64,000 nt of DNA from positions 35,007,366-35,071,365 of the forward strand of contig NC_088777.1 of assembly GCF_954871325.1 (NCBI RefSeq). Direction: 5' to 3'. A program made the translations under genes and the position numbers. Position 1 is the stretch's first letter; each line of letters opens with the position of its first letter. Source of the DNA: Gordionus sp. m RMFG-2023. Lineage: Eukaryota > Nematomorpha > Gordioida > Chordodea > Parachordodidae. The notes below the pieces were generated by a model. It saw only the letters and a program-made list of their open reading frames with translations, was not told the origin of the DNA and did not search any database. Below are positions 57,066 through 64,000 of the stretch, in pieces.

Positions 57066-60000
57066 TTACCCTCTCTTTCAAATATATTCATAATTTTGAA
57101 TCTTTTTTTTTATTTCGTAAATTTATTTTCTTTTCAATTATATTTTTATATATAATATAATGTAGTTTTATAATTTTGTATTTTTGAAATTAAGTTTCTA
57201 TTAATATTTCTCCTTTATATATAATTTAAAAAAAAAATTAAATCTCAAAGACATTTAATATAATTTAGAAAGCCTCCTTCCAATTTTATAATTTTCGTTT
57301 TTGCAAAGAAATGCAGCCACCTTCCAATATCTTTTTTTAAAAATCCTATATTTTCTAAGTTAATATGCGTGCGAGTTAGATTCGAATAAGTAAAGTGTTT
57401 TTGCAATAAGAGTTAATAAAATTTTAAATTTAATGTCTTCCCAAATAAACGGGAGAGGGAGTAAGGGGGGGGGGGTATTTTATTCATTATATCTATTAGC
57501 TGGATGGTAGGGGTAGGCTCAAAGAGTGTAAAAATTGTTCAAGGTTAGATAACGACATGTTGTCTTTAAATTCATTTCTCAAGAAGACTTTAAAACTAAA
57601 TAAAACCTTTTTTAAAATTGTGGAGGAAATTTTATGTTTAGAGCCCTTGCATTTCTTTTTTTTCAGGCATAGTGTCGTTAAATGGCTCGATTTTAGTCGA
57701 TTTTTTAAAACGGACCGATACGAAAATATGTTGTTGAATTTTTGTTTGACTGGATCCAAGAATTTTTCTGGTTATTCTTGAAAATGAACAAATATTAGGA
57801 AAATAAATAAATTTTGTTGAGGTGCCTGAGTTAGGTTCGATCTGAGAAATTTAACAAGAAAATATCTCTCCGAGTCTCCGATTGGACTTGCATCAGTGCA
57901 TGCAAGGCTTTTCTATTATGTTGTAAAATATACTCCCATAAATAAATATGGGTGTTGAAACTGACAACCTTAATTTCTCTACTTACTCATTAATACAAAA
58001 GTCCTAATGTTTATAAAACTAAGCACACTATTCTCCTTACTTATAACCTTTGATTAAGAAATGTATACTAACGTATAAATAATATTTTTATAATCTTGAT
58101 AAAATACATAGTTAAAAAAACAATTTAAAATTATACATACCTTACCTATTATAAACTATCATGATCTTATTACCTATCACATTTTTCTATTTAGAACAAA
58201 CTTATTATTTACTAATTAAATTTAAATGTAAAAAAATGAGCACTTTAATTACTAAGAATTTAACTGATTTAAAAATAAAAATATTTTATTATTTTATTTT
58301 AATATAAAATGTTATTTAACGTAGAGAAGGTTAGTTTGGGTCCATACGATTTTATTACAAATAAATAAACAAATGATAAAATATAATAAATAATTTTAAT
58401 ATTATTTTTTTATAATATAAGCCTGAATATTCATATGAGAATATGAAGAAAGATATGCAAACTATGAGCATGGGAAAATGTTTCTTATTCGAATCTTAGA
58501 CTTATATTTATTTAAATCTATATGTATTCATAATTATTACACAGGTTTTACATTGATTATAACATATTTATATATTTATTACTTTATTTAATAAAATTTT
58601 TGAATTTTGACATTTAAATTAGATTAAGTTTTGGATACTATAATTTTATTGTTTTTTAGTAATTAATTTGGGTTATTTAATAGCTATTGCTATATAGTTC
58701 TTATAAATGCATACACTATAATTACCATGAACCTAAATTATATTATTTATATATAAAAGAAGTGACTGACTTCAAACTGAAGCTTTAATATTATTTGTAT
58801 ATCTATCTAAACCATTCTCAATCTACTTGATTTTAGAATTATATGGCAGTCAATTTTTTATAAGTCAATTATATAATATATTTATGGGGAATAATATGAT
58901 ATAAATTAAATCTTTTTATACACTTGCATTTTAAAAACTATTATGTATTTTTGTCTATTTTTCTTTATTCATAATTATCGGTTGATTGGAAAAAGGTAGC
59001 AAAGTACAACAACAAAAATTAACAAGATAATTGTATTTTTTTACAAAATACAAGTTAGAGATCAGCATAGCCCAAGGATAAAAGCTAAAAAACCTTTCTG
59101 TCAAATTGGCAAACTTATGTAGAATTTTTGTTGTGCTAATCAGAAATTTTTTGCAAAATATTTTTTCACACTGGGTTGGCTGGAAAATTTTAAAATTTAT
59201 CATCTCTCCGTTATAAAAAATAATTATACGGTGGGCCGGGAAAATTCTTTTAAATATTTTTTAGACTGGGATATAGAGGTAAACATGGGCTCACCAGACC
59301 TCAAAATTTTGTTTTTACATATGTTTTGGCTGGGCTGACCTCGTTGAGAAATTTTTTTTAAGAAAATCTTCACAAACCAGACATGGTCATTGCTATTAAT
59401 TTATAAGAAAATACAATTTTTATTTTTACAACAAATATTAATTTATAATTGACATTTTTTGGTAAATATTAACATTTTCCCACCTACCAACAATACCAAT
59501 GTTTTCCCCCACATGTTAAAATGCCCTAATCCCTCCTCCACTTGCTTAAATACCCTATTTTTCCTCCACTTGTTACTTTAGCATATAAATCCCAAATTAT
59601 AAATATATTTAATAGCCATAATATATCCAAACAAAAATCGATTTTTCCTTTCACATATTTCATTAATAACAAAATTTTACCAAAAATAATATAATAACTT
59701 TTCTGCTCCCTCTGATTCAAACAGTAATATTTTTTTAAAAAAATTTTGTATTTCAAAAAAAAACATTAAATTTTTTTGCCTTATCTCCCTCTTCTTTTTT
59801 TACAATTTTTTTTCTTTTATATTATATCCTTTTTTTGTTTAGCGGTTTGCTTCTTTTTTTCCATAAAAATATCGAAAATTTCCTTTGTAGAAATTTTTTT
59901 AACGTCCGACTTTGGTAAAAAAAAATTTTTATACTATATTATAGATATATTAGTAGATTTTCATTTTTATGCTATATTTTATATATTATCATTTTATATT

Positions 60001-60134
60001 ATATTTAATCATTCATTCATTATATTTATTTATTGGCAAAAAAACAAACAAATGAAAACAAGAAAACCAACACGTAAAAAATTTAAAATGTTTTGATAAA
60101 TCCTTTTTGCTGCATTTATAATATGAAAAAAAGT
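57066..60134. other. Gene-poor stretch
   Basis: No gene is supported. Noted: an 11-G run at 57465-57475; a fragment of the TAGTGTTG MITE at 57670-57722; 'agagatcagcatagcccaagg' near 59057, similar to the TAGTGATCTGCATAGGGCC ends; and a run of very T-rich DNA at 59760-60000 that translates as hydrophobic low-complexity peptide. A slightly richer patch at 57480-57660 has open frames on both strands but no recognisable protein. Confidence 0.45.
57670..57722. mobile_element. hAT-type MITE fragment (TAGTGTTG family)
   Basis: Only the left arm remains: TAGTGTCGTTAAATGGCTCG followed by 'attttagtcgattttttaaa'. No right arm or target duplication. Confidence 0.6.
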
Positions 60135-60259
60135 TATATTTCTTAATTACATTTGGTTCAAGAAGGGTGGTAAAAAATCAGTATAAATATCGGTATCGGA
60201 TCGGGTTTAAACCAATATCGGACAGGATCGGTGAAAATAAGTGGATCGGCACAGTCCTA
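60135..60259. mobile_element. hAT-type MITE fragment, right end (GATCGGCACAGTCCTA)
   Basis: The sequence 'ttcttaattacatttggttc' through 'gatcggtgaaaataagtgga' to 'tcggcacagtccta' matches the right ~125 bp of the element at 28951-29644 with modest divergence. The left part is missing. Confidence 0.7.
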
Positions 60260-61656
60260 ATTATTGTTATCACTTTTTACCTTTCAGACCTTTTTCTCTA
60301 GTTCTACTAATTAAATTCATAAAATCGGTATGGAGTTTTAATAAATAAAAAATAATAATTTTAGAATAATTTAATGCCTGATTAGCAAATGATATTTCTT
60401 CAGGCATCCTGTGAAAGTTAAAATATAAACTAATAAGGATATTAAATTTTTGATAAATTCCGAATGTCATCGAATATGGGAATAATTTAAGAGATACTTT
60501 TGGCCCAGTAGGATGCAAAAGATTTATTTTTGCCTCTTGAATTGTTTTTCAACAATTACGAAACTTAACTGCCATTTATTATCATATGCGCATATGACTT
60601 ATCCACGAATAGCATCATATGGTATGATCACATTTGAAATTGATATCATATTTATCAACACGTGAATATGAATTTGTTTTTTTACTATCTTGATTGATTG
60701 AATAACAAATATAGATTTTTTGAGTCCCAGATATGGCCCATGCAATAATAAATCGTCCCCTAAGACAATTACATCATAATTTTCATTTACGAAGTATTCA
60801 AAATTTTTTTGTTATAATAGAAAGTCATATGAGAAAATAGGATAATTTGGTTTTTGAAGGCTAGCTCTTCTTGCTAATCTTTTCACTGTAACTCCAATCC
60901 CATCGTTGCCGTCTTCCCATGAGCTGCTTTAAAAATTGGACTCAAATCAGATCACTAATTTTCTTAATGTTTTATATAATAAAAATGTTTTAAAAAATTG
61001 ATTTTATATAGAAATTTAAAGCGCTATCTATATTTTTGGGTAGCATTATTGACGATGTTTATATAAATCCATTTCTTTATGAATTTTATTGCATCAAATT
61101 ATTTTTAAGTAAACGAGTTATAGAAATTTTTTTTTCAAAAGAATTGAAGTGCAACATGTCTCCTTAAAAACAATTTAAAATTTTCAACTGTTTTCTAGAT
61201 GGCTATCTTTAAAAATTATCCAATTTTTTCCGTTATCTTAATTAATCGTCATTTATTCAATTGAAAATGATATTTCGTTTACAAATTTATTAAGTTTTTT
61301 AATATATATATATATATATATATAAAATAATGTGACAACAAGAAAAGTAGAAATAAATCTTTTTTTTATTTCCATGGAGATGCGTTTGCACTTTACTCCT
61401 ATTATCTCAGAAAATATTAAAGCTGAAGGGCGAAAATTTTGTTTTTGGCATAACATGTAACCATCATCATTTTTTTTAAAATTAAAATCTAAAAGTGAGC
61501 TCAAAGTCCTTATAAATTCATTTTACATGGTACCCTAGTTATTTTTGCATTAAATGTCCAGTATATAATCGATCCTAAATTGTTATAAATTTTATTTATT
61601 ACTTGGGAAAACTTTTTTAAAAAGATGTTAAACAACTATAGGTGTTCAGAGAAGAT
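60260..61656. other. Non-coding stretch
   Basis: No gene is supported. It contains an (AT)n microsatellite at about 61300-61323. Around 60880-60940 there is a less A/T-rich patch ('taactccaatcccatcgttg') with no open frame of note. Confidence 0.45.
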
Positions 61657-61852
61657 TAGTGTTGTTAAAACGGTAAACTCAGTTTTTTATCTATAAAAAT
61701 ATTACGCAAGCCTGAAAATTTTGCTAATAGAAGGAGCAAAGACCTAGACATATAGTATCGAAATTTCGAAGCTTAGTCAATATTTTTCTGGCGAAAATAT
61801 TGAGTTAGCCGTTTTTAAAAATCGGCTCAAAACGAGCCGTTTAACAACATTA
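61657..61852. mobile_element. hAT-type MITE, complete copy (TAGTGTTG family)
   Basis: This 196-bp copy starts TAGTGTTGTTAAAACGG and ends CGAGCCGTTTAACAACATTA. It is flanked by a perfect 8-bp duplication GAGAAGAT (61649-61656 and 61853-61860). It lies about 380 bp upstream of the first recognised Axin exon. Confidence 0.85.
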
Positions 61853-62231
61853 GAGAAGATTACTGACTTAGTCTTTTGGGGAAGTAGCTTCCGGTCTGGA
61901 CCTGGCTCGACTCGCTCGGATTATAATTATATTGACCTAACAATATATTTTCTTCGCCAAATACTAAGCCGAATTGAATATATATGAGAATAATTCGGAC
62001 CAGACTAATATTTCTTATATCCTACAGACCACGGGCAGGCCGGACTTGAAAGGCTCTAGTATCGATATAATTTTTTTTAAAGTGATCCAGTTTTACCGAT
62101 ACAAAGTTGATATCGATATGTTTATATTAATCCCTTTACAAAAATAATTTAAATTCAGAAAACATCAATCATTTATATCCTAAAAACCACATGAAACTCC
62201 ACAAACCTCATCCTTATTATGCCTTCCCCTG

Positions 62232-64000
62232 ATGCAATCTCATTTTCACCAAAATTTGATATATCAAAATCAGAAGAAAATACAAATTCATTTTGAATCG
62301 GATCAACAATTTTTTACAAGTTCGAATTTTTTTCCTCCTATACCTGGCAGGAAAGCGGACATTTTTTGTACAGATAGGACGACATCTTTAGTAGCTTCAC
62401 AAGGAAACTCCCATTCCAACCAGGACAGGAAAATGGGTATTATTTTAAGTTTTGATCATATTACTTATAGGGTCTAGATTTGTGTTTTGAGGAGATTGAT
62501 GTAAATTTTTTCAAAGAATATAATGATATTATTAAATCAAGATTAATTTTATTTTATGAAATATGAAAAACCTGATATAATTAGAGCACGTTAGCTTAAT
62601 TTTTAAATTACCTACCTTGGCGCTGAAGTATTTATTTATAACTATTATAGCCAGTTCCGGTTCTAACATGCCCACTGATGACCTGATGGAAATGGCTCGT
62701 TCCCAGCTCCTTTCCCTCACCAATCATATCCAATACCAGCAAAGCCAGATCTCTCCTCAAACAAATACGGATTGCACCCGTTACCCGAACCCTATCAACA
62801 ATTCTCTCCTTAATCCAGAAAATTCCTCGAATAATATTGACTCAGCCTTCCCAAATGAATCTGATAGGATAAGCTTAGAGGCCCTCAAATGGGCCAAAGG
62901 ACTGGACAACCTGCTTAGAGACGAAGAAGGCGTCAGGTCTTTTACCAGGTACCTCAGACAAGAGGGAATATCGGATTATTCACTCATGTTTGTTTTCGCT
63001 TGCAGGGGACTCAAAAAACGTAATAACTCGATTCCTAGTGGCGCCATATTATTACAAAATTCTAGTATTAATAATCACAATGAATCTTGCAACGAAAATA
63101 ATTGCGAAAATAATCCCGTGACAACTGTTGCTACCAATAGCAGTGGTAATCAGTCGGAATTAAATTTACTCAGAAGAAGGGTCAAGGCTATTTATAGGAG
63201 CTTTTTGAGATCATCTGCCCCAGGTTATAAGTTAAAAGATTGTTAGAATTATTTGGAAGAGTGAGTATAGCATGTTATTTTATCGAATAATTTAGTACTT
63301 ATCATTTTCTTAATATAATTTGCCTATTAAATTTTAATAAATATATTAGAAAGGAGATACTGGCTAAAGCCATAATTATTCTTTAACTTAAAATTTTAAA
63401 TTATGATAAAATATTTTCTCTTGATTCTAAGAAATTTTTATAATAATACTATCCATCTATGTATTTTCTTGTTATATGTATCTCCAATTAATTTATCTTT
63501 CAATCAGGTATCGACAAAGACCTTTTACCCATAACCTCTGATTGTCGAAAACATATCAGAGACAAAATCAATCGCCACTTCTACGTCAGCAATAACGGTA
63601 CCAATAACCAAAATTCTTCTAAAATCAATAATAGCCTAGGTGATCATAATCAGCCTCCCATTAACCCCCAAAATAACCTATCGAGAAGTTATAGCCCGAT
63701 CATAGCAGATGATGTATTCGACGAAGCTTTGGATCAAGTCGAATCACACATTGCTCGAACTTCCTACCTTGCTTTTCTAAAAAGCGATCACTACCTCTCC
63801 AAACTGAGGGGCGAGGAGGAAAATAGCGAGAATTCCCAACATCATCATCAATATCAATTCCAATCGATTGGAGATTTTGCTACGGCCAATCAAAATCAGT
63901 TATCATCGATATGCAGTGATCACAAAATTACCGATACATCTTGCTGTGCCAATTATCAATTGCCCACTTTGCACGAGGATTCGGAACTCGATTTACCGCC
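62232..64000 (+). CDS. AXIN: Axin, Wnt-pathway scaffold (5' part, runs off the window)
   Basis: Scaffold of the beta-catenin destruction complex. Exons: 62232-62436, 62651-63223 and 63508 to beyond 64000; introns of 214 and 284 nt are GT/AG with matching phases (both phase 1). Near residue 35 FFPPIPGRK resembles the tankyrase-binding motif of Axins (PPVPGEE). The RGS domain, which binds APC SAMP repeats, spans about residues 142-355: LKWAKGLDNLLRDEEGVRSF, LMFVFACRGLKKR, RVKAIYRSFLRS, SDCRKHIRDKI, FDEALDQVESHIARTSYLAF and LKSDHYLSKLRG. After it, LPTLHEDSE matches the conserved LPTLNEDEE that follows the Axin RGS. Two Asn/Ser-rich insertions (~45 and ~38 residues) make this RGS far longer than the usual ~125. 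The Trp of the common FWFACTG motif is Val here. The Met at 62232 is the first in frame after a stop at 62181; an earlier 5' exon is possible. GSK3-, beta-catenin-binding and DIX regions lie beyond the window. Confidence 0.9.

Noticed and set aside
57496-57781. Overlapping 87- and 74-codon frames
   Set aside because: Opposite-strand frames over the same A/T-rich DNA, one running into a MITE fragment; no recognisable domain.
59776-60096. 106-codon frame resembling a multi-pass membrane protein
   Set aside because: T-rich low-complexity DNA always translates to Phe/Ile/Leu-rich peptide; no splice sites, homologue or codon signal.

Overview
The window is A+T-rich animal DNA, by eye about three quarters A+T. 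Three protein-coding genes can be recognised: an Axin-type RGS gene, an ERp29/Windbeutel ER chaperone and an STAP-like SH2 adaptor. Axin and ERp29 point to a metazoan; I would not go closer than an invertebrate with an A+T-rich, transposon-rich genome. Introns fall into two classes: very short ones (42, 44, 46 and 48 nt) and long ones up to 7.3 kb that are full of transposon debris. Coding exons are the only sustained non-A+T-rich stretches and are rich in Asn and Ser.

Layout. 1-12.2 kb: mostly non-coding DNA with one Asn/Ser-rich coding exon (3085-3651, + strand) and scattered MITEs. 12.2-19.8 kb: an SH2 adaptor gene (+) in six visible exons with consistent phases; its introns hold a hAT-type MITE and a broken gene of a DDE-like transposase family lying between ~500-bp inverted repeats. 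19.8-22.75 kb: the gap between two convergent genes, with a hAT C-terminal relic and two unrecognised ORFs. 22.75-30.9 kb: ERp29 (-), five exons, 243 aa, ending in KDEL. Its 7.3-kb last intron carries a Ty3/gypsy fossil and a BED-finger relic that was itself hit by a hAT MITE. 31-35 kb: a C+G-richer satellite-like patch with exact 90-bp periodicity, a 14-bp minisatellite and hAT debris. 35.8-41.3 kb: a large foldback-type element with GCGAA-rich ends and inverted arms built of ~115-bp units carrying the palindrome TGACAATTGTCA; a Tc1/mariner deletion derivative sits in its right arm. 41.3-62.2 kb: gene-poor, with nested hAT elements, a 600-bp tandem duplication, tRNA-like SINE heads and a PIF/Harbinger MITE. 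62.2-64 kb: the 5' part of an Axin gene (+), running off the window.

How the genes relate: there is no sign of functional clustering. Axin is the scaffold of the Wnt destruction complex, ERp29 a secretory-pathway chaperone, and the SH2 protein probably a phosphotyrosine adaptor. What they share is intron structure and heavy loading with MITEs. One hAT MITE family (ends TAGTGTTGTTAAACGG) occurs six times here, with visible 8-bp target duplications at several copies.
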